Assembly: GCA_017464135.1 (NCBI GenBank)
Contig: JAFUEB010000004.1
Coordinates: 143,049-207,048 of the forward strand
DNA from: Candidatus Saccharimonadota bacterium
GTDB taxonomy: Bacteria; Patescibacteriota; Saccharimonadia; Saccharimonadales; Saccharimonadaceae
DNA: 64,000 bases
Direction: 5' to 3'
In this document: positions 10,556 to 17,803 of the stretch, one piece after another
Numbering within the stretch: the stretch's first letter is position 1
Layout of the letters: every line of letters begins with the position of its first letter
Position numbers and translations under genes: made by a program
Notes under the pieces: generated by a model
Told to the model about the DNA's origin: nothing
Databases searched by the model: none
The model's input: the letters and a program-made list of their open reading frames with translations, nothing else

Positions 10556-11464
10556 ATGGAATATAAGGATGTTGAGAAAGCGCGTCAAGTTTATCATGAT
10601 AAACTTGTTCATGCTTGGATAGTTGCATTAATAGTAAGTTTAGTGATTGGCGGACTCTGTTTTCCGTTTGCTTCATTGATGGCGATCATGATTGCGCTTT
10701 TTGTGCTTGGTATGGGTGCCGTCATTCTAGCTTTTGCGACAAACAAGGAAGCTAATGCTTATCGCGATGCTTATAAGGAATACTTTATTAAACGAAATTT
10801 AGCCAGTGTGTTTACGAACTTGCAGTATCATCAAAATGTCGGCTTGAACAGCGGGCTACTTCGAGCCAGCGAGATGGTAAATACCGGTGACATTTATCAT
10901 TCAAATGATTTAGCGCAGGGCACTTATAAAGGCGTCAACTTCGTCCAAGCTGATGTTCATATCGAGGAAGAATATTACGATTCGGATGGCAATCGCCAAG
11001 AAGTCACCATTTTCCGTGGTAGATTCATGGTATTTGAATTCCCAAAGAAGTTTAGCTTTAAACTAGAACTTATCGGCAAGAGATTCGGTCGTGCGTACAG
11101 AGTACCGGGCAAGGATTCGAAGACTGGTCGCAAAATGAATAAACTTGAAACCGAATCGACCGAATTTAACAAGGCTTTCAAAATTTACGCACAAGATGGT
11201 TTTGAAGCATTCTATATCCTAGATCCTGCCATCATGGAAAAAATTCAAGCCATCAATACGTCGCATAATGGTCGCGTGCTATTTGGCTTCCTTAACAACA
11301 CGCTTCTAATTGGACTAAATGACGGCAAGGATTCATTCGAGCCGCCAAAGTCATCCAAGCCAATTGACGAAAAGGCGGAAATTGAGAAGGTTTCGAAAGA
11401 AATCCGCGTAATTACGGATTTTGTGGACCTACTCAGCCTTGACAAAAAACTCTTCACCAATTAA
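10556..11464 (+). CDS. DUF3137-family membrane protein
   Basis: The 302-residue protein has two adjacent membrane segments near the N-terminus (about 20-38 and 42-61), then a long soluble part. The layout and the blocks SNDLAQGTYKGVNF and FRGRFMVFEFPKKF match the DUF3137 family, whose function is not known. The soluble domain is probably cytoplasmic. The start sits 6 nt after a TATAAT box with no ribosome binding site, so translation is likely leaderless. The following kinase gene has its own promoter, so the two are not clearly an operon. Confidence 0.75.
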   Translation: MEYKDVEKARQVYHDKLVHAWIVALIVSLVIGGLCFPFASLMAIMIALFVLGMGAVILAFATNKEANAYRDAYKEYFIKRNLASVFTNLQYHQNVGLNSGLLRASEMVNTGDIYHSNDLAQGTYKGVNFVQADVHIEEEYYDSDGNRQEVTIFRGRFMVFEFPKKFSFKLELIGKRFGRAYRVPGKDSKTGRKMNKLETESTEFNKAFKIYAQDGFEAFYILDPAIMEKIQAINTSHNGRVLFGFLNNTLLIGLNDGKDSFEPPKSSKPIDEKAEIEKVSKEIRVITDFVDLLSLDKKLFTN

Positions 11465-11488
11465 TTTTTGCACTAATAGATAAACTTG

Positions 11489-11497
11489 TGCTACAAT
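11489..11497 (+). promoter_or_regulatory. Extended -10 promoter of the kinase gene (leaderless)
   Basis: TTGTGC-TACAAT ends 9 nt before the ATG at 11507. Read in frame, the box would encode a false N-terminal MCYN. Confidence 0.7.
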
Positions 11498-11506
11498 GGA
11501 ATTATT

Positions 11507-12004
11507 ATGGAAGGTAAGAAATCTAAGCCGCGCGCGCTTCTGGTTTTCGGTGCACCCTGCAGCGGTAAAACAACTTTTGCGATGAAATTCGCAAACAAAT
11601 TTAATTTGGCATATTACGATTTAGATGATATCGCCAAGAAAAACAAGTTTTCGAGAGAGAATATTCTCGCGATTCTAGAATTGCTCACGCATACACGTCA
11701 AACTGTAATTATTGAAGGCGGACTCGATACCGAGAAGCAACGCCAAGAAGTAAAAAACATTTTTATCGTTGCTGGATATGTTGTCGATTTATTGTGGATT
11801 CAGACTGATATTGCCACCATTCGCAATCGTATGAAATACCGCTATAAATCCGTTGCCAAGGCGAAAAGCGCCTATGACGAAGCGATTGAAAAGCTCGAAG
11901 CCCCTTCCGAACTCGAGCGCCCAATTATCCTTTCTGGTAAACATACTTTTGAAACACAAACCAAACACGCAGTTGCTGGCCTAGCTGATGCTCATAATAA
12001 ATGA
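11507..12004 (+). CDS. P-loop kinase-like ATPase (AAA family)
   Basis: The 165-residue protein has a Walker A motif, GAPCSGKTT (residues 15-23), the DLDD segment after strand 2 and a lid-like RNRMKYRYK stretch, typical of small nucleoside or polyol kinases (AAA_33-type). The phosphate acceptor cannot be told. I chose ATG 11507 because the upstream TTG, in frame, would turn the promoter box into protein. The end overlaps the next gene by 17 nt, so the two are probably co-expressed. Confidence 0.75.
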   Translation: MEGKKSKPRALLVFGAPCSGKTTFAMKFANKFNLAYYDLDDIAKKNKFSRENILAILELLTHTRQTVIIEGGLDTEKQRQEVKNIFIVAGYVVDLLWIQTDIATIRNRMKYRYKSVAKAKSAYDEAIEKLEAPSELERPIILSGKHTFETQTKHAVAGLADAHNK

Positions 12005-12536
12005 TCCTGAATTTGGCGAAGTAAAAGTTAGAAAGAGCCCGCTTTCTAAATCGGTTCGTTTTTCGATTTCGACTTCCGGACGATTACAAATGAGTGTACC
12101 GAAATACACTTCGGATTTTTTAGCGAAAAGATTTCTAAATACCAATCGTGATTTAATTCGTGAAAAACTGCCCGTAAAAGACCCGAAAGAACAACGTGCT
12201 CGCGACTACCAGAAAAAAGTCTTAATGAAGAAAGCCAAAGAATACCTTCCTTATCGCTTGGAATACCATGCGAAACTCTATGGCTATGAATATGATAAAT
12301 GCCGCTTAACCCATGCGAACACAAGATGGGGAAGTTGCTCATCTAACCGGGTGATTTCACTTAATATCGGTCTCATGAAAGTGCCAGAGCCACTACGTGA
12401 CTATGTGATACTGCACGAACTGGCGCATTTAAACCACATGGATCATTCCAAAGCCTTTTGGGCGGAGGTAGGTTCGCACGACAAAAATTACAAGGCCCAC
12501 GAAAAGAAATTGAAATTATTTAGTCCTGGTGTTTAG
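11988..12536 (+). CDS. YgjP/DUF45-type metallopeptidase-fold protein
   Basis: The 182-residue protein contains HELAH (143-147) and a third histidine in MDHSKAFW (His153), the zinc ligand set of the YgjP/DUF45 family, plus the family block ANTRWGSCSSNRVISLN. Members have a SprT/WSS1-like metalloprotease fold; E. coli YgjP has been reported as a UTP pyrophosphatase, so the activity is unsettled. The protein is soluble with no signal peptide. Its start overlaps the 3' end of the kinase gene by 17 nt. It converges with the eroded ATPase gene, overlapping by 17 nt. Confidence 0.88.
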   Translation: MLIINDPEFGEVKVRKSPLSKSVRFSISTSGRLQMSVPKYTSDFLAKRFLNTNRDLIREKLPVKDPKEQRARDYQKKVLMKKAKEYLPYRLEYHAKLYGYEYDKCRLTHANTRWGSCSSNRVISLNIGLMKVPEPLRDYVILHELAHLNHMDHSKAFWAEVGSHDKNYKAHEKKLKLFSPGV

Positions 12537-12867
12537 CTTGAATTGTCACAGTAGTACCGAATCCGAGACGAGATTCGACTTTGACATGCTCTGTCGATAA
12601 TAAGTCGCAAGTGGTTTTTGAAAGAACCGTACCGTTATCTTTAATGATAATTTTGCCTTTTCTAACCTGAATAACAATGCGTCCGTTATTTTTAGCGCGT
12701 TTCACGGCTGATTCCATGGTCTTATCAAGGTCGCGCTCAACGCGTTCTTTTTCGCGAATGGTGAGGGTAGTGTCTGGAAAATCAACATCAAGGGTCACAC
12801 CAATTCGTTTCACTATTGGTAGATATTTCAAATAGATTTTATTGATGGTTTCGGATATGCGTTCCAT
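12520..12867 (-). CDS. Orphan GHKL (histidine-kinase-type) ATPase domain, degenerate
   Basis: The 115-residue protein resembles only the C-terminal ATPase half of a sensor kinase: a helix (DLDKTMESAVKRAKNNGR) where the N box lies, then KGKIIIKDNG (G1) and SRLGFGTTVTI (the GFGT turn). The conserved N-box asparagine is replaced by serine (ESAV for ENAI), and the DxGxG motif is reduced to DNGTV. No dimerisation or sensor domain precedes it. It may bind nucleotide poorly or act as a protein-binding module; the function is unknown. ATG 12867 follows a TATAAT box by 7 nt, a leaderless start. Confidence 0.6.
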   Translation of the reverse strand: MERISETINKIYLKYLPIVKRIGVTLDVDFPDTTLTIREKERVERDLDKTMESAVKRAKNNGRIVIQVRKGKIIIKDNGTVLSKTTCDLLSTEHVKVESRLGFGTTVTIQAKHQD

Positions 12868-12874
12868 TAACAAA

Positions 12875-12883
12875 ATTATAGCA
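12875..12883 (-). promoter_or_regulatory. Extended -10 promoter of the orphan GHKL gene (leaderless)
   Basis: The minus strand reads ATGC-TATAAT, ending 7 nt before ATG 12867. It is divergent from the sortase promoter, with 22 bp between the two hexamers. Confidence 0.7.
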
Positions 12884-12899
12884 TGCTTTTAAATACTTA

Positions 12900-12908
12900 T
12901 GCTATAAT
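12900..12908 (+). promoter_or_regulatory. Extended -10 promoter of the sortase gene
   Basis: TATGC-TATAAT ends 17 nt before GTG 12926, with a strong AAAAGGAGG between them. This is the leadered class, in contrast with its divergent neighbour. Confidence 0.7.
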
Positions 12909-12925
12909 GAATTAAAAGGAGGTCT

Positions 12926-13417
12926 GTGGAGATAAGGCATTCATTTGATGTAAAAAAATGCATCCTGTGTGCTTATTTTGTGACCTTTCTTGCTTATCTT
13001 ATCATCGGCTTTGTACCGGCTGGCGCAACAGATTACATTGTTTCGGCCAGGATTAGTATTCCAGCGATTAATTTGTTGTCTGACGTCACTACGCTCGAAA
13101 AAGATGGGCGCACGCTCCATACACCGGATACGATTGTTGGCAGTTATTCGGAGTCCGAAAATAAAACACTTTTAATTGGCCACTCGTCGACTGTATTTAA
13201 GAATCTAGACGAAGCCGAAGTTGGTGACGCAATTTGGTATAATGGGCACGGTTATCAAATCGTTGAGGCTGACACACTTCTAAAAAGTGAAATCAATATG
13301 GATAAACTGCTTAAACCAGAAGAAACTGATACCCTAGTCATTATGACTTGCGCCGGCGAAGAATTAGATAATTACGATGCTACACATCGACTTATTTTGA
13401 CCGCGAAAGCCGTATAG
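12926..13417 (+). CDS. Sortase-family transpeptidase
   Basis: The 163-residue protein has an N-terminal membrane segment (about 12-32) and a short sortase domain. The catalytic triad is visible: His86 in LIGHSS, Cys142 in TCAGE and Arg155 in THRLIL. Sortases cut a C-terminal sorting signal and join the protein to the wall or to another protein outside the membrane. GTG 12926 was chosen because AAAAGGAGG lies just upstream. No protein in this window ends with an LPxTG-type signal, so its substrates lie elsewhere or use another motif. The 3' end overlaps the convergent GH97 gene by 26 nt. Confidence 0.88.
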   Translation: MEIRHSFDVKKCILCAYFVTFLAYLIIGFVPAGATDYIVSARISIPAINLLSDVTTLEKDGRTLHTPDTIVGSYSESENKTLLIGHSSTVFKNLDEAEVGDAIWYNGHGYQIVEADTLLKSEINMDKLLKPEETDTLVIMTCAGEELDNYDATHRLILTAKAV

Positions 13418-15353
13418 CAAAGCCACCACCTGGCGCCATATATAATTCAATGGATTCGTTTTTACTGACATTTTTAGCTGTGATAGTATGACCGAATTGG
13501 TTGTCGCGGTAGTGAGCGTCATTCGAATCGGCATAGATTTCGGCGCGGTAGATACCTTCGTCGAGGAAGTTGAGCCCGATATTGACCTTGCGGCCGGTCT
13601 CGTCGGTCACGCCGCCAATATACCAATCGCCATTCCGGGCTTTTCTGGCCACAACATAGTACTCGCCAACTTCGCCTGCTAATGGTACAGTGCGTTCGAA
13701 ATTGGTTGGAACATCACGGAGGAACTTCAACATATCTTTAAATCTTTCTTCGTAGATATATGGGCGATCCGCCGCCATCGCCATACCGGAATAGATGGTG
13801 ATAAAGTAGGCGATTTGACGGGTAAGCGTGGTTGACATACGTTTAACACTATTCGCCAAATCGAAAATACCATTCGTGTAATCCATGCCGCCAGAAAGTA
13901 ATCTCGTATAAGGCAGATAACAAGCGTGAGACGGCGAAATGGCGCCACCTTCATACTCCTGACCACGCGCGCCTTCACGCGTTAAGAGATTTGGCCAAGT
14001 TCTTTCAATGCCAGTGCCTTTAATTGGTTCGTGAATATCAAGACAAATATGTTTCTTAGCGGCCAGCTCAACGGTCTTTTGATAGTGGTTAACGCCAGCT
14101 TGAGAGTGGTGATACTCGCGGCGACCATGAATTAAAATTTGACTGCCAGCGTAGCCGGTCTTAATGTAATGTACGCCGTTTGCAGCGTAGAAATTGTAGG
14201 CTTCCTCGAGTTGTTTTTCATAATTATCGACAAAGCCAACGGTTTCGTGGTGCCCGACAATTTCAACCGATCTAGCCCTAGCATAACGAGCAACTTCAGG
14301 GAGGTCGAAATCAGGAGTTGATTTGGTAAAGCTATTATTAATGCCGTTTTCAAGCCAGTCACCTTCCCAGCCGTCATTCCAGCCCTCAATCAGGACTCCC
14401 GGAATACCTAGTCTAACAGCAGCGTCAATGTATTCTTTAGTGTGCTGAGTAGTAGCGCCGTGACGTTCGCCTGGAGCCCAAGTCCATTCACCAACATACA
14501 TTGCCCACCAGATACCGATAAATTTCAAGGTTCTTACCCACGAGAAATCGCCTCGCGGTGGATCATTCAAGCAATACATCACACGATTCGTGGTAAGTTC
14601 AATTGCAGAATCTGCAATCATAATTAAACGCCATGGGGTTTCAAACGGTAGGGAAACATGGGCTTTGGTGCCGTCTGAGAGTGGCGTAATATCAGTTTTT
14701 AGTTTATTCTCGGCGCTCAGTTTAATGGTAGCGGCACCGTAGTTATAAAGCGCAGCTTCATGTAGTGAAAGATAGCAACCATTTGGCGTCTTCATCGTGA
14801 GTGGTGTATGCACGGAATGATTCAAATCATAAACAGTGGCTTTCTCGTAATTATATTCATAGCGATCCGGTTGATAGGCTGGGATTTTCCAAACTGTAGT
14901 GTTCAAATCGATATTAAACTCAGTGAGCTCGTCAGCAATCGTGATTTGTTGGAATTTTGGTTGTGGTGGAATTTCGTAACGGAAGGCGACGGCATTATCG
15001 TAGACGCGAAATCTTAAAGTAAAAATCCGTTTTGGCTCTTGGTCTTCAGCGCAGTAGAAGGCAACCTCTTGACATTTGTTTTTAATTAAACGATCTTCGC
15101 CCCAAAGCATCTCGACAGTTTCGTCGATGTTTTTCGTGACAATGCGGATAACGCGCAGATTGTTGCCGAGCATCTTTTCGCCGCAGATATCAAAACCAAG
15201 CCGGGAGAGCCCGACGATTGGTTTATTGTCGCGATCAACTTTATAGAAAATCTGTTTACTCTTAAGTGCGACCGTGCATTTGTTCCGACCATTTGGCGAT
15301 ACGATTTCTTTTTCGGTATCTTTGCCGTTAAGCCATTTTGCCCACTTAAACAT
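13392..15353 (-). CDS. Glycoside hydrolase family 97 (alpha-glucosidase/alpha-galactosidase type)
   Basis: The 653-residue protein has the GH97 layout: an N-terminal beta-sandwich (to about 270), a catalytic barrel with WWAMYVGEWTW and VLIEGWNDGWEGDW, a downstream region with DIHEPIKGTG and GAISPSHACYLPYTR, and a C-terminal beta domain. The family hydrolyses alpha-glucosides or alpha-galactosides by an inverting or retaining route. I see no signal peptide, unusual because most studied members are periplasmic. ATG 15353 follows a -10 box by 7 nt. A longer frame reaching 15407 would include the promoter and was rejected. The specificity is not decided by sequence. Confidence 0.88.
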   Translation of the reverse strand: MFKWAKWLNGKDTEKEIVSPNGRNKCTVALKSKQIFYKVDRDNKPIVGLSRLGFDICGEKMLGNNLRVIRIVTKNIDETVEMLWGEDRLIKNKCQEVAFYCAEDQEPKRIFTLRFRVYDNAVAFRYEIPPQPKFQQITIADELTEFNIDLNTTVWKIPAYQPDRYEYNYEKATVYDLNHSVHTPLTMKTPNGCYLSLHEAALYNYGAATIKLSAENKLKTDITPLSDGTKAHVSLPFETPWRLIMIADSAIELTTNRVMYCLNDPPRGDFSWVRTLKFIGIWWAMYVGEWTWAPGERHGATTQHTKEYIDAAVRLGIPGVLIEGWNDGWEGDWLENGINNSFTKSTPDFDLPEVARYARARSVEIVGHHETVGFVDNYEKQLEEAYNFYAANGVHYIKTGYAGSQILIHGRREYHHSQAGVNHYQKTVELAAKKHICLDIHEPIKGTGIERTWPNLLTREGARGQEYEGGAISPSHACYLPYTRLLSGGMDYTNGIFDLANSVKRMSTTLTRQIAYFITIYSGMAMAADRPYIYEERFKDMLKFLRDVPTNFERTVPLAGEVGEYYVVARKARNGDWYIGGVTDETGRKVNIGLNFLDEGIYRAEIYADSNDAHYRDNQFGHTITAKNVSKNESIELYMAPGGGFAIRLSRSK

Positions 15354-15360
15354 ACAATAT

Positions 15361-15369
15361 ATTATAGCA
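15361..15369 (-). promoter_or_regulatory. Extended -10 promoter of GH97 (leaderless), half of a bidirectional palindrome
   Basis: The minus strand reads TATGC-TATAAT, ending 7 nt before ATG 15353. It shares the central CATATG with the plus-strand promoter at 15372-15380. Confidence 0.75.
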
Positions 15370-15371
15370 TA

Positions 15372-15380
15372 TGTTATAAT
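15372..15380 (+). promoter_or_regulatory. Extended -10 promoter of the CapA-like gene (leaderless), half of a bidirectional palindrome
   Basis: TATGT-TATAAT ends 6 nt before ATG 15387. Only 8 bp separate it from the opposed TATAAT of the GH97 gene. Confidence 0.75.
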
Positions 15381-15386
15381 AAAAAT

Positions 15387-16871
15387 ATGGTAGGGAAGAA
15401 AAAACATTCCTTTTTAAAGCGATTCTTCGTGGGATTATTCTGCTTTTTAATTGTGGGGGGCGGAGTTTTCTTTGGCGTCCAATTCTTTACGAAGACTGGT
15501 ATCTTTAGAATCCCGGGCGTCGTTTACTACGATGAGTCCTTAACTGAAGCCGAGAAAAAAGAACTTGCGAAATACTTTACCGAGGAACTTGACCTCGATA
15601 AAGATGTTACGATTTCGGCACGAAACGAATTAAAGATTCCGGAGCTCGAAGAAGGCGAATTCTTAATTAATATTAAAGTGCCGGTTGTCGATTTCTTTGA
15701 ATTTGCACTCGACAATGTGGACGCCGAGACGGCTGATGCTTTACTTGCAAACCCAATTGTTAAGCTGATTGATTTAGACGAGCTTGATAGTAAGAAGAAT
15801 TTGATCAAGATTAATAATAAATACTATCTTGATTCGTTTGACGAAGGTGGCGTTTATAGAATTATGAGTTTTAGGTCTGAAAAATATGAGGACGAGATTA
15901 AGCCACTCGTAGCTGAGGCCTATACAAAGACATTTCCAACGAAAGACACAGTATTAACGTTCGCTCAGACTGGCGTGACGGCACTTTCTCGTGGCATGAA
16001 CACAAAACTACGTAATGTCGGAGGCGATGCGACTTATTTTGCCGCTAATATCAAGGATTATCTTTCCAGTTTTGATATCACACATACATCAAATGAATCA
16101 TCCTTTACCGACTACGCTAGTTCAAGCAATATTTGCTCTGACAAACGATTCATTAATACACTCCTTGCGATTGGTCTAGACGTTGTAGAGCTGACTGGTA
16201 ACCACAATGTCGACTGTGGGGCGCAGGCAGCCATTGACACGGTTGAAACTTATCTAAATAATGGCATGAAGATTGTTGGTGGCGGCAGAAACGCTGAAGA
16301 GGCCTATGTGCCACTTCGCATTACCGAGAAGGGCACGAATATTACTTTTCTCGCCTTTAACCAATCGACTGGTGGTGCGACTTATGGCTCGAGACCTGGC
16401 GCTAACCAATATTATGAAGAAGTCATCGGGCCGCAAATCCAAGACGCTAAAAAGCAGGGAGATTTCGTGATTGTTGATATTCAATACTACGAGTGTAATG
16501 CCTATGCCTCAACTTATGAAGATCCAACTTGTGACCGTGCTAATTCTTCGGCTGGCGACCAAGTCGGTCTATTTAGACACATTATCGACCTCGGCGCTGA
16601 TGTAGTGGTTGGTACTTCCGCACATCAACCACAAACCTTTGAAGTTTATGGTAATGGTGTGATTTATTATGGCCTTGGCAACCTCTTCTTTGACCAGGTT
16701 TGGTGGCCTGGTACCACGAGAAGCCTCGTCCTTGCCCATTATTTCTACAATGGAAAATTGCTCCAAACAAAAATGGTTCCGACCGTTTATGGTAATGAAA
16801 TGCAAACCAGATTACTAGATAAGGAGACATCAGTATGGTTTCTAAACAGATTAGCAAGCGTGCATCCATAA
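15387..16871 (+). CDS. CapA-family (PGA_cap) metallophosphatase-like membrane protein
   Basis: The 494-residue protein has an N-terminal membrane segment (about 10-29) followed by an acidic region and, from about residue 190, the CapA/PGA_cap domain. Recognisable blocks are FAQTGVTALSRGMN, DVVELTGNHNVDCG and VVVGTSAHQPQTFEVY followed by GNGVIYYGLGNLFFD. In Bacillus CapA/PgsA is needed for poly-gamma-glutamate export, but homologues are widespread and often of unknown role. It is probably extracytoplasmic. The last 37 nt overlap the start of the serine hydrolase gene, suggesting coupled translation. No other poly-gamma-glutamate gene is seen here. Confidence 0.87.
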   Translation: MVGKKKHSFLKRFFVGLFCFLIVGGGVFFGVQFFTKTGIFRIPGVVYYDESLTEAEKKELAKYFTEELDLDKDVTISARNELKIPELEEGEFLINIKVPVVDFFEFALDNVDAETADALLANPIVKLIDLDELDSKKNLIKINNKYYLDSFDEGGVYRIMSFRSEKYEDEIKPLVAEAYTKTFPTKDTVLTFAQTGVTALSRGMNTKLRNVGGDATYFAANIKDYLSSFDITHTSNESSFTDYASSSNICSDKRFINTLLAIGLDVVELTGNHNVDCGAQAAIDTVETYLNNGMKIVGGGRNAEEAYVPLRITEKGTNITFLAFNQSTGGATYGSRPGANQYYEEVIGPQIQDAKKQGDFVIVDIQYYECNAYASTYEDPTCDRANSSAGDQVGLFRHIIDLGADVVVGTSAHQPQTFEVYGNGVIYYGLGNLFFDQVWWPGTTRSLVLAHYFYNGKLLQTKMVPTVYGNEMQTRLLDKETSVWFLNRLASVHP

Positions 16872-17803
16872 AAGGATTCATTAAGATTTTTCTATTATTT
16901 GCCATTGTGGCATCTTTTACGGCACTCGTAATCCATGTTTGTGTAAACTATTGGCCAAATAAGGAACCGGATCAGTCGCAAAACCAGGAGCCAGAGCCGG
17001 AGCCAGAGCCGGAGCCAGAGCCGATTATTCCAGAAATCAACTTTCAACCAACCGTCGACGCTTGGGTTAATTCAGTGGGCGGCAATAAGGGTGTGATTGT
17101 TTACGATATTGACCTTGATAAGGTGGCTGGCATTTACAATGCTGATGCGAAATTCGCGACTGCATCGCTTTACAAACTCTATGTTGTGTACCATGGCTAC
17201 CGTTTAGTGCAAAAGGGCGAATGGGACCGCAACGCGGTGGCAAATGGGCGGGGAAATACGATTCTGGAATGTCTAGATGCCGCGATCCGCTCATCTGATT
17301 CGGGTTGCGCGGAGCCACTCTGGTCTAAGATTGGCCATAGCCATCTGGATGATGTCGTGAACTATGAATTCAATATGATGAGTGTGACGGTTTCGAGTTT
17401 GTCAGCGACGGCAAGAGAAATTAAAGACATGATGTTAATGTTCTACAATCATACCGAAATCACTGATGAATCATTAATTGCCGTGATGAAGGATTCATTC
17501 TTGAATCAGCCAGTTACGACCTACAACTGGCGCCAAGGTTTGCCAACCGGCTTCTCAACGGTTGCTAAAGTTTATAATAAAGTGGGTTGGAATTACAGTC
17601 CGGATGCGAGAGCTTGGACTATTTATGATGATGCCGCTATTGTGGAATTCCCAGCCGAGAACCGCCACTTTATCGTAGTAGTGATGTCTAGCTACGTACC
17701 ATACCAACAAATTGCCCGTTTTGGCTCAGAATTTGAAGCTGCTTATCGCGCTGGTATTACCGCTGCCGCATCTGCTGATTTGGCATCTGATTCCCAGAAT
17801 TAG
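16835..17803 (+). CDS. Beta-lactamase-fold serine hydrolase, membrane-anchored
   Basis: The 322-residue protein has a membrane segment (about 15-38), a Glu-Pro repeat linker (about 52-63) and a class A beta-lactamase-like domain. The nucleophile motif is SLYK (Ser111, Lys114); the SDS segment in SSDSGCAE sits at the SxN position, and KVGW resembles the KTG box. Such proteins may be wall peptidases or esterases rather than true beta-lactamases. AAGGAG lies 6 nt before ATG 16835. The gene starts inside the CapA-like gene and ends overlapping the convergent DUF4353 gene by 47 nt. Wall-directed activity is inferred. Confidence 0.82.
   Translation: MVSKQISKRASIKGFIKIFLLFAIVASFTALVIHVCVNYWPNKEPDQSQNQEPEPEPEPEPEPIIPEINFQPTVDAWVNSVGGNKGVIVYDIDLDKVAGIYNADAKFATASLYKLYVVYHGYRLVQKGEWDRNAVANGRGNTILECLDAAIRSSDSGCAEPLWSKIGHSHLDDVVNYEFNMMSVTVSSLSATAREIKDMMLMFYNHTEITDESLIAVMKDSFLNQPVTTYNWRQGLPTGFSTVAKVYNKVGWNYSPDARAWTIYDDAAIVEFPAENRHFIVVVMSSYVPYQQIARFGSEFEAAYRAGITAAASADLASDSQN
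16988..17023 (+). repeat. Three tandem 12-bp units encoding the Glu-Pro linker
   Basis: The unit GAGCCAGAGCCG is repeated three times without change, each coding for EPEP. It is an in-frame minisatellite that can vary linker length between the membrane anchor and the enzyme domain. Confidence 0.85.
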
